NCBI GenBank assembly: GCA_040768845.1
Contig: JAXGME010000008.1
Location: 1 to 64,000, forward strand
Direction: 5' to 3'
DNA: 64,000 nucleotides
Source: JAEZHK01 sp040768845
GTDB taxonomy: Bacteria; Bacillota; Clostridia; Christensenellales; Aristaeellaceae
Each line of letters starts with the position of its first letter. Position 1 is the stretch's first letter. Positions 50,889 through 60,259 of this stretch are shown here, piece by piece. The translations under genes and the position numbers were made by a program. The notes beneath the pieces are model-generated. The model was not told the DNA's origin. It did no database searches and saw only the letters and a program-made list of their open reading frames with translations.

Positions 50889-50917
50889 TTGACGGGGCGC
50901 CCGGCCGGTGCTACCAT
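50889..50917 (+). promoter_or_regulatory. Divergent promoter of FAD copies 4 and 5
   Basis: TTGACG (50889-50894), 17 bp, TACCAT (50912-50917). About 80 bp separate it from the opposite promoter; the space between is AT-rich and may hold the binding site of the YesN-like regulator. Confidence 0.55.
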
Positions 50918-50966
50918 CGAAACCGGCAGCGGTCCCCGAGGCCCGGCTTAAAGGAGCGTACGCACC

Positions 50967-52871
50967 ATGAAACAGTACATTCGCGAAACCCCCGTTTGCT
51001 CGCAAAACCCCGCCGACCCGCGGCGCTATGACGTGGTGGTGGTGGGCGGCGGCATGAGCGGCCTCATCGCGGCCATGGCGGCCGCGCGTCAGGGCGCCCG
51101 CACCGCGCTGGTGCAGGACCGCGGCGTGTTCGGCGGCAACGCCAGCTCGGAAACGCGCATGCACATCTCCGGCGCGTCCTGCCACTGGGGCAAAAAGGAC
51201 GCCGCCGAGACCGGCATCCTGATGGAGCTGCAGCTGGAAAACAAGTACCTGAACGACAGTTACAACTACTCCATCTGGGACGGGGTGCTGTGGTCGGCGG
51301 CAAAGAACACGGAAAACCTGGAGCTCTATATGAACACCACCATGGACCGCGTCTTCTCCAACGGACGGAATATCCAGTTTATCGAGTGCTACCAGATGAC
51401 CACCGAGCGGCGCTTCGCGCTGGAGGGCGGGATCTACCTGGACTGCACCGGCCACGGCACACTGGGCTACTTTGCCGGCGCGGAGTACATGATCGGCCGC
51501 GAGGCCGCCGCGGAGTTCGGCGAAAAGGACGCGCCCCCCGCCCGGGACGGCGAGACCATGGGCAACACCATTTACTTCTGCGCGCGGGACACCGGCCGCC
51601 CGGTGAAGTTTGTGCGCCCCTCCTGGGCCTACGCCTTTGACGAGAGCGACTTCGCGCACCGCTACCACGGCGACATCGTGGTGTACCACGACGCCTCGGA
51701 CGTGGTGGTGCTCAGGCCCGGCGAGGACTACGCCGACCACGCCGACCAGCTGGTGGAAAAGTACGACGTGGAGTCCGGCTACTGGTGGATCGAGCTGGGC
51801 GGGGACTGGGACGACATCATCGCCCAGGCGGAGGACATCCGCTACGAACTGTACCGCTGCGTCTACGGCGTGTGGGATCACATCAAAAACGGCGGCGACC
51901 ACGGCGCGGACAACTACGAGCTGGTGTGGGTGGGCACCGTGCCCGGCACCCGCGAGAGCCGTCGGCTGGTGGGCGACCGCATCCTGACCGAAAACGACAT
52001 CCTGACCAACCGGGTCTTTCCGGACGCCGTGGCCTACGGCGGCTGGCCGATGGACGAACACACCGCCGGCGGCTTTCGGGCCAAGGGCGAAATCCCCTCC
52101 CGGGTGCGCTCCTTCGAGGGGCTGTACTCCATCCCCTACGGCTGCTATTGCTCAAAGAACATCGAAAACCTGATGATGGCCGGCCGCAACATCAGCGCCA
52201 CCAAGCTGGCCATGGGCTCCACCCGCGTGATGGCGACCTGCGCCGTGGGCGGCGAGGCGGCCGGGACCGCGGCGGGCATGGCGGCGCTTCGCGGCCTCAA
52301 GCCGGCGGAATTCGGGAGGCGCCACATCGAAGCCCTTCGCCAGCAGCTTCTGAAGGCGGACTGCTACATCCCCGGCTGCAAAAACGAGGACCCGGACGAC
52401 CTGGCGCGGCGGTCCGCCGTCAGCGCCACTTCCGAGCGGCCGGGCTACGGGGCGAAAAACGTGCTCAGCGGCGTCGCGCGGCGCGTGGGCGGCGAGAGCC
52501 ACCTGTGGCGCTCAAACGGCCTCGCCCCCGGTGGCGAGGCGCTGACCCTCACCTGGAAAAGCCCCGTCTTTCTGCGGCAGATCCGGCTGACGCTGGACCC
52601 GAACCTGTCCGAGGAGCGGTGCATCACGGTGTCCAGGGCGTTCATCGACAAGGAACCGCGGGGCGTGGCGAAGGAACTGGCGCGGGATTACGAGCTGAGG
52701 GCCTGGCGCGGCGGCGCGGAGGTCCTGCGCCTTCGGGTGTCGGACAACCACCAGCGGCTCAGGGTGCACGACCTGGACAAGGCCGTCAAGTGCGACCGGC
52801 TCGAGCTGCGCGTCCTCGCCACCAATGGCGATGCCGACGCCCGCGTGTACGAGATCCGCGCCTATGGCTGA
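50967..52871 (+). CDS. FAD-dependent oxidoreductase with C-terminal beta-sandwich extension, copy 4
   Basis: 634 residues. The FAD part has VVVVGGGMSGLIAAMAAARQ, YLDCTGHGTLGYFAGAEYM, PGTRESRRLVGDRIL and SKNIENLMMAGRNISAT. Unlike the other copies it lacks an acid after TG (TGHG rather than TGDG) and carries about 140 extra residues (LTLTWKSPVFLRQIRLTLDP ... YELRAWRGGAEVLRLRV) that look like a carbohydrate- or substrate-binding sandwich. GGAGCG is the binding site. It forms a two-gene operon with copy 5. Confidence 0.88.
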   Translation: MKQYIRETPVCSQNPADPRRYDVVVVGGGMSGLIAAMAAARQGARTALVQDRGVFGGNASSETRMHISGASCHWGKKDAAETGILMELQLENKYLNDSYNYSIWDGVLWSAAKNTENLELYMNTTMDRVFSNGRNIQFIECYQMTTERRFALEGGIYLDCTGHGTLGYFAGAEYMIGREAAAEFGEKDAPPARDGETMGNTIYFCARDTGRPVKFVRPSWAYAFDESDFAHRYHGDIVVYHDASDVVVLRPGEDYADHADQLVEKYDVESGYWWIELGGDWDDIIAQAEDIRYELYRCVYGVWDHIKNGGDHGADNYELVWVGTVPGTRESRRLVGDRILTENDILTNRVFPDAVAYGGWPMDEHTAGGFRAKGEIPSRVRSFEGLYSIPYGCYCSKNIENLMMAGRNISATKLAMGSTRVMATCAVGGEAAGTAAGMAALRGLKPAEFGRRHIEALRQQLLKADCYIPGCKNEDPDDLARRSAVSATSERPGYGAKNVLSGVARRVGGESHLWRSNGLAPGGEALTLTWKSPVFLRQIRLTLDPNLSEERCITVSRAFIDKEPRGVAKELARDYELRAWRGGAEVLRLRVSDNHQRLRVHDLDKAVKCDRLELRVLATNGDADARVYEIRAYG

Positions 52872-52922
52872 GCGGCGCAAAGGGCATTCTCCCCGCGAAA
52901 AGCGGCAAAGGAGGGCAACGGC

Positions 52923-54236
52923 ATGACATCGGTTTCCATCCATAAGGAAGCGCCCGTGGCGGGCGCGTACGACGTGGTGGTGTGCGGCGGCGGGCCCAGC
53001 GGCTTCATCGGCGCCATCGCCGCGGCCCGCGCCGGCGCAAAGGTGGCGCTGATCGAGCGCTACGGCTTTTTGGGCGGCATGGCGACGGCAGGGCTGGTGG
53101 CGCCCGTAAGCGAATTTTGCTATAACGGCGAACTGGTCGTGGGCGGCATCCCGTGGGCCTTCGCCCGGCGCCTGGAGGAATCCGGCGGCGCCTCCATCGA
53201 ATACCCGCTGGGCAGCGTCTGCTTCGATCCGGAGGCCTACAAGCTGCTGGCCCAGCGCATGGCCCTCGAGGCCGGGGTGACGCTTTTTCTGCACGCCTAT
53301 CTCTCGGACTGCCTGACGGACGGCGGAAAAATTACCCACGCCGTATTCGAAGGCAAGGGCGGCGCGCGGGCGCTGGCGGGCCGGTACTTTCTCGACTGCA
53401 CCGGCGACGGCGACCTCGGCCACATGGCGGGCGTGCCGATGCAGCGCTTTCCGCAGCCCGGACAGCCCGCGTCCCTCTGCTTCTGTCTGGGCGGCGTGGA
53501 CGCCCGGGCGCTTCCCAAAATCCGCCACGATCGGCAGGGCGTCAACTATCACATGGAATGGCTGCGGGACGAGCTTTTGCCCCTCGCCGCGCGGGGCGAA
53601 ATTCCCACCTTCGGCGGGCCCTGGATGTGCTGGATGACCGCGGAGGACCGGGTGCTGGTCAACATGACCCGCGCGGAGGGCGACATGGCCGACGAGCGGG
53701 ACCAGACGCGGGTGGAATGCCGGCTTCGGGAGGACGCCTTCCGCCTGACGGAGGCGCTCCGCGACCGGTTCGAGGCCTTCCGGAACGCGCGCATCGTCTA
53801 CACCGCGGCGCAGACCGGCGTGCGCGAAACGCGGCACATCCGGGGCGTCCACGTGCTGACCGGCGCGGAATACGCCGCCGCCCTGCCCTTTCCGGACGCG
53901 GTCGGCCGCGGCGCGCACCCCATCGACATTCACGCCGCCGACGGCGCCAGCCAGAAGTGCGAGTTTTTGAAGGAGGCCGCCTACATCCCCTACCGGTCGC
54001 TGATCGCGGAGGGCTTTCCCAACCTGCTGGTCCCGGGCCGCTCCTTCTCCGCCGACCGGGAAGCCTCGGCCTCCGCCCGGGTGCAGGCGTCGATGATGGG
54101 CCTCGGGCAGGCGGCCGGCCTGGCCGCGGCCCAGTGCGCCGAAGACGGCCGGAGCGTGCACGCGGCGGACGTCGGTCGGCTCAAGCGGGCGCTGGCGGAC
54201 CTCGGCGCCAACCTGGGGCCTGCCGCGGCGCGGTAA
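52923..54236 (+). CDS. FAD-dependent oxidoreductase (FAD_oxidored family), copy 5
   Basis: 437 residues: VVVCGGGPSGFIGAIAAARA, LDCTGDGDLGHMAGVPMQR, TGVRETRHIRGVHVLTG, FPNLLVPGRSFSADREA. AAAGGAGG precedes the ATG. It follows copy 4 by 51 bp and ends 12 bp from the convergent cyclase gene. Confidence 0.88.
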   Translation: MTSVSIHKEAPVAGAYDVVVCGGGPSGFIGAIAAARAGAKVALIERYGFLGGMATAGLVAPVSEFCYNGELVVGGIPWAFARRLEESGGASIEYPLGSVCFDPEAYKLLAQRMALEAGVTLFLHAYLSDCLTDGGKITHAVFEGKGGARALAGRYFLDCTGDGDLGHMAGVPMQRFPQPGQPASLCFCLGGVDARALPKIRHDRQGVNYHMEWLRDELLPLAARGEIPTFGGPWMCWMTAEDRVLVNMTRAEGDMADERDQTRVECRLREDAFRLTEALRDRFEAFRNARIVYTAAQTGVRETRHIRGVHVLTGAEYAAALPFPDAVGRGAHPIDIHAADGASQKCEFLKEAAYIPYRSLIAEGFPNLLVPGRSFSADREASASARVQASMMGLGQAAGLAAAQCAEDGRSVHAADVGRLKRALADLGANLGPAAAR

Positions 54237-54248
54237 AGCCCCCGGGGG

Positions 54249-54884
54249 CTATCCCTCGGGCAGCGCCCCTTCCACCAGCACGGCCCGCGCGGGCGCGCCG
54301 TCCGCCGCGGCGATCTTCACCGGCAGCGCGATCAGAAGATAGCGCCCCGCCGCCACGTGCCCAAGCCGAAGGCCTTCCAGGATGATGACGTCGTTTTTCA
54401 TCAGCGTAATGTGGGTTTCGTGGCCGCGCTGGGCGCGCTCGATGCCCAGGGCGTCGATGCCCACGCCGCTGACGCGGCGCTCGGCCAGGCATTCGGCGCC
54501 GCTCTTTTCAAGGTACACAAACTCCTCCCGCCATGCATCGCGGGCGGAGTTTTCCGTTTTAAGGAGCAGAAATTCCCCCGCGCGGACGTCCAGCCCCTCC
54601 AGATCGCCGCGGGTGATCCCGCCCGCCACATGGGTCAGATCCAGCACGCGGCAGGGCGCGATCAGCCGCTCCAGCGGCAGAAATTCGGTGGGCCGTCCGT
54701 CCCGGATCATGTGAAGGGGCGCGTCCAGGTGCGTGCCGGTGTGCAGGTTCATGCTGAGCGCGGACTCGTTGACGCCGTCCGGCGGGATGCGGCGCACCAC
54801 CGTGTGCACGGGGCGCTTTTCCGGCGCGTCGTGGTAGACGGGCATGTCCTCCCGGATGGTCATGGAGATGTCGATGATGCGCAT
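54249..54884 (-). CDS. Cyclase-family metal hydrolase (kynurenine formamidase-like)
   Basis: 211 residues with the metal motif HTGTHLDAPLH (about residues 48-58), the HxGTHxDxPxH signature of the cyclase family. The rest (IDISMTIREDMPVYHDAPEK ... GVGIDALGIERAQ) fits. Such enzymes open amide, lactone or cyclic substrates. Being next to FAD oxidoreductases, it could open a lactone formed by oxidation of a sugar; that is an inference. It is 19 bp downstream of zwf in the same direction. Confidence 0.88.
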   Translation of the reverse strand: MRIIDISMTIREDMPVYHDAPEKRPVHTVVRRIPPDGVNESALSMNLHTGTHLDAPLHMIRDGRPTEFLPLERLIAPCRVLDLTHVAGGITRGDLEGLDVRAGEFLLLKTENSARDAWREEFVYLEKSGAECLAERRVSGVGIDALGIERAQRGHETHITLMKNDVIILEGLRLGHVAAGRYLLIALPVKIAAADGAPARAVLVEGALPEG

Positions 54885-54903
54885 GGTGCGGCCTCCGATC
54901 CTT

Positions 54904-56412
54904 TTACTTTCCGGCTTCGTCGATGTCCCACCAGCGGCGGCCGTCCAGGGCCAGCATCCGGTCGGCGGCCCCGGGCCCGCGGGAGCCGGCGGGGTAGATC
55001 AGCGGCCGGCCCTCGCCCCGGCCGCAGTAGCCCTCCAGCCCCTCGATGAAGCGCCAGGAGTGCTCCAGCTCGTCCCACCGGGTGAAGAGCGAGGCGTTGC
55101 CCCGCAGCGCCTCCATCAGGAGCTGCTCGTAGGCCTCGGGCACGTTGCCCTGGAAGCGGCCGCTCTGGCTGTAGTTGAGCGCCACCCGCTCCATCTGAAG
55201 CGCGTCGCCCGGGCGCTTGGCGTTGATCTGAAAGGACATGCCCTCCTCGGGCTGCACCCGGATGACCAGAAGGTTCGGCGGCCGGCCCTCGAACTCCGGG
55301 TAGAAGTTGACGCCCGCCAGGCGCTTGAACTCCACCACGATCTGCGTCAGGTTTTTTTCCAGGCGCTTGCCCGACCGGATGTAGATGGGCACGCCGCCCC
55401 AGCGGAAGTTGTCCACCCCCGCCTTGAGGGCGATGTAGGTGGGCACGATGGAGTCGGCGGCCACCCTGGCCTCCTCCCGGTAGGCTGGCACTCCGGCGCC
55501 GCCCCGGCCGTACTGGCCCAGCACGACGCCCCGGCAGGCGTCGGCCGAATCAAACCGGCGCAGGGAGCGCAGCACCTTGACCTTTTCGTCCCGCACGGAT
55601 TCCGGCGTCAGGTCCACCGGCGGCTCCATGGTGATGAGGGCGAGCATCTGCAGGAGATGGTTTTGCAGCATGTCCCGGAGGATGCCGCTTTGCTCGTAAT
55701 ATTCGCCGCGCCCCTCCACGCCCAGGGTTTCGGTGGAGGTGATCTGGATGTTGTCCACGTAGTGGTGGTTCCACAGCGGCTCAAAAAGGGAATTGCCAAA
55801 GCGGATGGCCAGGATGTTTCGGATCATCTCCTTGCCCAGGTAGTGGTCGATGCGGTACACCTGCCGCTCCTCCAGCCCCTGGGCGATGGTGGCGCCCAGC
55901 GCCCGCGCCGAGGCCAGATCCCGGCCGAAGGGCTTTTCGATCAGCACCCGGTGGTCGGGGTTGCCCTTTTCCGCCAGGCCGTGGGCGCCGAGGCTGCGCA
56001 CCACGGGCCCGAAGTGCTCCGGCCCCACGGCCAGAAAGAAGAGCCGCACCGCCGGCGCGCCAAAGTCCGCCTCGCGCCGCCCGATCCAGTCCGCCAGATG
56101 GCGGAAGCTGTCGCTTTGGCCGATGAAGTCCATCTGCCGGTAGTGCAGGCGGGCGAGGAAGCCCGCCAGCTTCTCTTCGTCTGCCCCGGAGCGCGAAAAG
56201 GCCGCCACGGCCTCGCGGGCGCGGCGCCGGTAGGACTCGTCCTCCATGGGCCTGCGGCCGACGGCCAGGATGACGGTCTCCCGCGGCAGGCGGCCCTCCG
56301 CCAGCAGGTGGTACAGCGCGGGCAGCAGCTTGCGCTGGGTCAGATCCCCCGTGCCGCCAAAGATGGTCATGAGCAGCGGGCGGTCCTCCGCCCCTTCGGT
56401 GCTTCCGGGCAC
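54904..56412 (-). CDS. zwf: Glucose-6-phosphate 1-dehydrogenase
   Basis: 502 residues. NADP-binding IFGGTGDLTQRKLLPALYHL (residues about 16-35) and the active-site peptide RIDHYLGKEMIRNILAIRFG are diagnostic. It oxidises glucose-6-phosphate to 6-phosphogluconolactone with NADP. GTG 56412 follows AAGGAGGG. Neighbouring cyclase and oxidoreductase genes suggest a role in oxidative sugar use here, rather than a housekeeping pentose-phosphate operon; no gnd or pgl lies beside it. Confidence 0.95.
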   Translation of the reverse strand: MPGSTEGAEDRPLLMTIFGGTGDLTQRKLLPALYHLLAEGRLPRETVILAVGRRPMEDESYRRRAREAVAAFSRSGADEEKLAGFLARLHYRQMDFIGQSDSFRHLADWIGRREADFGAPAVRLFFLAVGPEHFGPVVRSLGAHGLAEKGNPDHRVLIEKPFGRDLASARALGATIAQGLEERQVYRIDHYLGKEMIRNILAIRFGNSLFEPLWNHHYVDNIQITSTETLGVEGRGEYYEQSGILRDMLQNHLLQMLALITMEPPVDLTPESVRDEKVKVLRSLRRFDSADACRGVVLGQYGRGGAGVPAYREEARVAADSIVPTYIALKAGVDNFRWGGVPIYIRSGKRLEKNLTQIVVEFKRLAGVNFYPEFEGRPPNLLVIRVQPEEGMSFQINAKRPGDALQMERVALNYSQSGRFQGNVPEAYEQLLMEALRGNASLFTRWDELEHSWRFIEGLEGYCGRGEGRPLIYPAGSRGPGAADRMLALDGRRWWDIDEAGK

Positions 56413-56570
56413 GGCAAGCCCTCCTTTCCGCCGGGCGACGGGCAACGCGCCTTGGTACCCGCTTTATACCCCAAAAGCGCGGCCGCGTCACGCAAAGGCG
56501 CATTTTATCATTTTCGACTTATTTTTTGTGTATATGCTACTTTATTGATAAAATTAACACCGGGCACAGC

Positions 56571-56599
56571 TTGACAATGCCTGCCTCCGGCATTACAAT
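56571..56599 (+). promoter_or_regulatory. Promoter of the deoxysugar operon with a dyad in the spacer
   Basis: TTGACA (56571-56576), 17 bp, TACAAT (56594-56599). The spacer holds AATGCC-N7-GGCATT, a dyad well placed for a repressor, perhaps the ROK protein at 62.1 kb. Confidence 0.75.
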
Positions 56600-56660
56600 A
56601 TACGCAAAAGATGCGAATTACCCCGCGGAATCTTCAGCGATATGCGAGGCGATCCAAGGT

Positions 56661-58139
56661 ATGAACCCGATGTATGTTATTTCTGCCGATTTGGGCGCCA
56701 GCAACGGCAAGATGTGCCGCTTCGCATTTGACGGCAATAAAATCGAAATAGATAAAAACTTCGGCTTCCCCAACGTGCCCGTGGCGATCCACGACAACCT
56801 GTACTGGAATGTGTTCTCGCTCTACACCCACATGCTGGAGGGCTTCCGGGCGTTTTCGGACGCGCCGGCGGCGTCGGTGGGCGTGGACACCTGGGGCGCG
56901 ACCTTCGCCATGATCAACGCCTCGGGCCAGTTGGCGGAGCCGGTGTTCCACTACCGGGACATGCGCACGAAGGACGCGCTTGAGGACATGCACCAAACCG
57001 TCTCCGCGCGGGAGATCTTCCGCATGACGGGCTGTCAGCCGACGCGCAACTACTCCCTGCCGCAGCTCTACGTGATGGCCCGGCGCGGGGAGGCCATTTT
57101 GCGCACCGCGAAGGCGGTGCTGTTCCTGCCGGACCTCTTCGCCTACTTTCTCAGCGGCGTGATGAGCACCGAGCGCTCCTTCGCGGGCACGACGGCGCTT
57201 CTGAACGACCGGCTGGACGGGTGGTGCGCGCCCCTCATGCGCAGCTTCGGCATTCCGGAGCACCTCTTTACCGATCTCGTGCCCGCGGGCTCGGTCAAGG
57301 GCCGTCTGACGGCGCTGGTGCGGAGCGAAACCGGCCTTGGGGCGGATACAAAGGTGGTCGCCGCCTGCTCCCACGACACCGCGGCCGCCACCTGCGCCAT
57401 CCCGGACTTTGGCGACGACTGCGCGTACGTGAGCTCCGGCACCAACATCAACATGGGCATCGAGTGCGACTTCATCGGCCTGACGGACGCCTTTTTCCGG
57501 GGCGGGTTCAAAAACACCGGCGGCATGTGCGGCAGAAACCTGATCTACCGGGACTTCGCGGCGTTCTGGTTCCTGAACGGCCTCATGGAGGACTGGGCGA
57601 GGCGGGGCGTGCGGTATTCCCACGAGGACGTGATCCGCATGGCGGAGGGGGTTTTTGACAACCGGAGCTTCCTCGACCTGGACGACGAATCCTTCAACCG
57701 CTTCGACGGGGCGATGATCGAAAAGATGAACGCCTATTTTGACCGGACCGGGCAGCCGCGCCCGGCGGACGACGCCGGATACCTCAGGTGCGTGTTTGAG
57801 AGCATCGCCCTCAAGACGGCGCACACGGCGCGGATGCTGGCCCGGGCGGCCGGGCGGCCCATCGCCAGGCTCACCATCATCAACGGCGGATCGCGCAACG
57901 CCCTGATCAACCAGCTGACCGCCGACGCCGCGAACCTTCCGGTCCGGGCGGGGCTCCCCCACGCGTCGCTGGCGGGCAACGCGCTGTCGCAGCTTTTTGC
58001 CCTGGGCGAAGTGGGGAGCCTTTCGGAAATGCGCGAAATTTCCGCCCGCTCGTTTGAAACCGCCCGCTTCGAGCCGCGCGACAGCCGGCTCTGGACCGAA
58101 AAAATGGAACGGGCGGCGAGCGTCGGCGTTTTCGGATAA
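56661..58139 (+). CDS. Rhamnulokinase-like FGGY kinase
   Basis: 492 residues. Start MNPMYVISADLGASNGKMCR, then VGVDTWGATFAMINASGQLA, TGCQPTRNYSLPQLYVMARR and ADTKVVAACSHDTAAATCAI. These match RhaB, which phosphorylates L-rhamnulose (or a related ketose) at C1. It has the C-terminal LTIINGGSRNALINQLTADA ATP-site motif. ATG 56661 is chosen by family start; binding site is modest. An aldolase gene follows in 30 bp, giving kinase plus aldolase. Confidence 0.88.
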   Translation: MNPMYVISADLGASNGKMCRFAFDGNKIEIDKNFGFPNVPVAIHDNLYWNVFSLYTHMLEGFRAFSDAPAASVGVDTWGATFAMINASGQLAEPVFHYRDMRTKDALEDMHQTVSAREIFRMTGCQPTRNYSLPQLYVMARRGEAILRTAKAVLFLPDLFAYFLSGVMSTERSFAGTTALLNDRLDGWCAPLMRSFGIPEHLFTDLVPAGSVKGRLTALVRSETGLGADTKVVAACSHDTAAATCAIPDFGDDCAYVSSGTNINMGIECDFIGLTDAFFRGGFKNTGGMCGRNLIYRDFAAFWFLNGLMEDWARRGVRYSHEDVIRMAEGVFDNRSFLDLDDESFNRFDGAMIEKMNAYFDRTGQPRPADDAGYLRCVFESIALKTAHTARMLARAAGRPIARLTIINGGSRNALINQLTADAANLPVRAGLPHASLAGNALSQLFALGEVGSLSEMREISARSFETARFEPRDSRLWTEKMERAASVGVFG

Positions 58140-58169
58140 TTTCGACGAAACACAAAGGAGGAGCTTTTC

Positions 58170-58787
58170 ATGGATGTCGGCGCAATCAAAGAGGTACTCA
58201 GGGTCTGCAAACGCCTGGATGAATGCCATCTGGTCAATGCCTACGAGGGCAACGTGTCCCTCAGGAAGGACGGCTACATCTACATCACGCCCGCGGGCGT
58301 AAACAAGGCCTTTCTGACGGAGGAGCTGATTTGCGTCATCGACGAAAAGACGCGCCGGCAGGTGGCCGGCGTCCGGAAGCCCTCGTCCGAAATGCTTTTG
58401 CACACCCGCGCCTACGAAACCCGCCCGGATGTGTTCGGCGTGGTGCACGCGCACCCGACGATGCTGACGGCGTATTCGCTGTGCGGAAAATCCATCGAAA
58501 CCCGCGCGTACCCGGAAATGATCGGGAACTTCAAAATCATCCCCTGCGCCCCCTACGGGCGCCCCGGCACCACCGAGATCTTTGACGTGGCCGAGGAATT
58601 CGTGAAAAAACACGACATCGTGCTGCTGGGAAACCACGGCGTGCTGGCCGTCGGCGCGGACCTGCGCGCCGCGATGAACAAGGTGGAGGCGGCGGAGTCC
58701 ATTGCCAAGGTGCTCTACCACGCGGAGCGCATCGGGCCGATCTCCAACCTGCCGGACGCCGAAGTCCAGATGTTTCTCGACAAGTGA
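58170..58787 (+). CDS. Class II aldolase (fuculose/rhamnulose-1-phosphate type)
   Basis: 205 residues of the aldolase II/adducin family. Zinc ligands H93 and H95 (VVHAHPTMLTAYS) and H156 (LGNHGVLAVG), with E74 (KPSSEMLLH) as catalytic acid; GNVSLR at 28-33 binds phosphate. It splits a ketose-1-phosphate into DHAP and lactaldehyde. The size is closer to FucA than RhaD. Together with the kinase it makes a deoxysugar route; the isomerase is not in the window. AAAGGAGG lies upstream. Confidence 0.9.
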   Translation: MDVGAIKEVLRVCKRLDECHLVNAYEGNVSLRKDGYIYITPAGVNKAFLTEELICVIDEKTRRQVAGVRKPSSEMLLHTRAYETRPDVFGVVHAHPTMLTAYSLCGKSIETRAYPEMIGNFKIIPCAPYGRPGTTEIFDVAEEFVKKHDIVLLGNHGVLAVGADLRAAMNKVEAAESIAKVLYHAERIGPISNLPDAEVQMFLDK

Positions 58788-58873
58788 CGTTTTCAAGGTT
58801 TCGCCGGCGCATGCGCGGCGAATTCGGATCCCGACGCCCTGGCGAACACCGACATTAAGGAGGGTTTCCAATC

Positions 58874-60148
58874 ATGAGACGGAGCTTGGTCGCTATTGCA
58901 CTCGCGCTGGCACTTCTGGTCGGTTCCATCGCAGCCTTCGCGGAAACGAACGTGAGCATCTGGACATGGACGCCGATTCCGCGCACCATCGAGAAGATGA
59001 TCGCCGCCGTGGAGGAGGAAAACCCCGACATCAAGATCACCTACACCAACTACAATTACAACCCCGAATACCTGGCCGCGCTGGCGGCGGGCGCCGGCGC
59101 CAACAACATGGGCGACGTGCTGGGCCTGCAGCCCGGCTCGCTCACCCAGCAGTACCGCGACTACCTGATCGATCTGGCGCCCTACGCGAAGGCCACCTGG
59201 GGCGACGACTGGGAGGAGAAGTTCTACGGCATCGACGCCGCCCAGATGCGCCTTGGCAACCCCGAGGGCGACGACGGCGTGTACATCATCCCCATCGAGA
59301 GCCAGATCATCAACATCCTCTACAACACGAAGATCTTTGAAAAGCTGGGCCTCTCCGTGCCCACCACCTGGCAGGAGCTGATCGACGTATCCAAGGCGCT
59401 GACTGACAACGGCTATGCGCCGCTGTACTTCGGCGGTTCCGACGGATGGCAGCACGTCAACATGTTCCTGATGCTGGCGACCCAGTTCGGCGACCAGGTC
59501 TACGCCGCCCAGGACGGCACCGGCAAGTGGACCGACGAGAACCTCGTCAAGGCCATGGAAGCCTACAAGAGCATGTACACCGACGGCATCATGCAGGTGG
59601 GCGCGCTGTCCAACAATTCCTACCCGGACGGCGTGAACCTGTTCACCGCCGGCAAGGTCGGCATGATGGCCCTGGGTTCCTGGTGGTGGCAGGAGTATAC
59701 CGCCCCCACCCCGGTGCCGCTGGTCGCCGACTGGAGCTTTGACAGCTTCTACCTGCCCGCCTGCACCGACGGCGCCACCGCCTCGCCCGCCATCGGCGGC
59801 ATGGACTTTGGCTACGGCATTTCCAAGAGCTGCAAGGACCCCGACGCGGCCTGGAAGGTGCTCTCCTCCTTCGCAGCCGGCGCGGCCAACCAGCAGGCGA
59901 TCAACGACCTGAACAACCTGCCCGCCTTCAAGGGCATCGCGCCCCAGGGCGACATCGACGCCAAGATCAAGGCGCAGATCGAGGCCTACTCCGCGAAGCT
60001 GGACGACGCCAAAAACCAGCGCATCGCCTCCCCCGAGATCGAGAACGCGCTGCAAAACGCGCTGCAGGGCGTGGCCGCCGGCCAGCTTGAGCCCCTCGCG
60101 GCGCTGGAGCAGATCCAGGCCGAACAGGACAAGGTGCTGGGCAAGTAA
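58874..60148 (+). CDS. Sugar ABC solute-binding protein (family 1)
   Basis: 424 residues. Signal peptide MRRSLVAIALALALLVGSIA, cleavage after FAE or AFA, no lipobox cysteine. Binding-protein marks: NVSIWTWTPIPRTIEKMIAA, NIGDVLG-like NNMGDVLGLQPGSLTQQY, IPIESQIINILYNTKIFEKL and a late MMALGSWWWQEY. GGAGGG lies before the ATG. It imports the sugar used by the kinase and aldolase. Confidence 0.92.
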   Translation: MRRSLVAIALALALLVGSIAAFAETNVSIWTWTPIPRTIEKMIAAVEEENPDIKITYTNYNYNPEYLAALAAGAGANNMGDVLGLQPGSLTQQYRDYLIDLAPYAKATWGDDWEEKFYGIDAAQMRLGNPEGDDGVYIIPIESQIINILYNTKIFEKLGLSVPTTWQELIDVSKALTDNGYAPLYFGGSDGWQHVNMFLMLATQFGDQVYAAQDGTGKWTDENLVKAMEAYKSMYTDGIMQVGALSNNSYPDGVNLFTAGKVGMMALGSWWWQEYTAPTPVPLVADWSFDSFYLPACTDGATASPAIGGMDFGYGISKSCKDPDAAWKVLSSFAAGAANQQAINDLNNLPAFKGIAPQGDIDAKIKAQIEAYSAKLDDAKNQRIASPEIENALQNALQGVAAGQLEPLAALEQIQAEQDKVLGK

Positions 60149-60168
60149 CGCCCCGGGGTTCCGGGTTC

Positions 60169-60199
60169 GGGCGGTGCCGGTTTCGGTTCGGCACCGCCC
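60169..60199 (+). promoter_or_regulatory. GC-rich hairpin after the solute-binding gene
   Basis: GGGCGGTGCCG (60169-60179) pairs with CGGCACCGCCC (60189-60199), 9-nt loop, no T-run. It is the third such hairpin behind a binding-protein gene in this window. Confidence 0.65.
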
Positions 60200-60259
60200 T
60201 CCATCCATTCAGGTTCAGACACATCATCGGCGCCGAGTACATCCGGGGAGGCACGACGC

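Noticed and set aside
47713..50892. Plus-strand open frame of 1059 residues
   Set aside because: Shadow frame opposite the response regulator and FAD copy 3, caused by high GC; no family motifs.
56634..58871. Minus-strand open frame of 745 residues
   Set aside because: Antisense shadow of the rhamnulokinase-like and aldolase genes.
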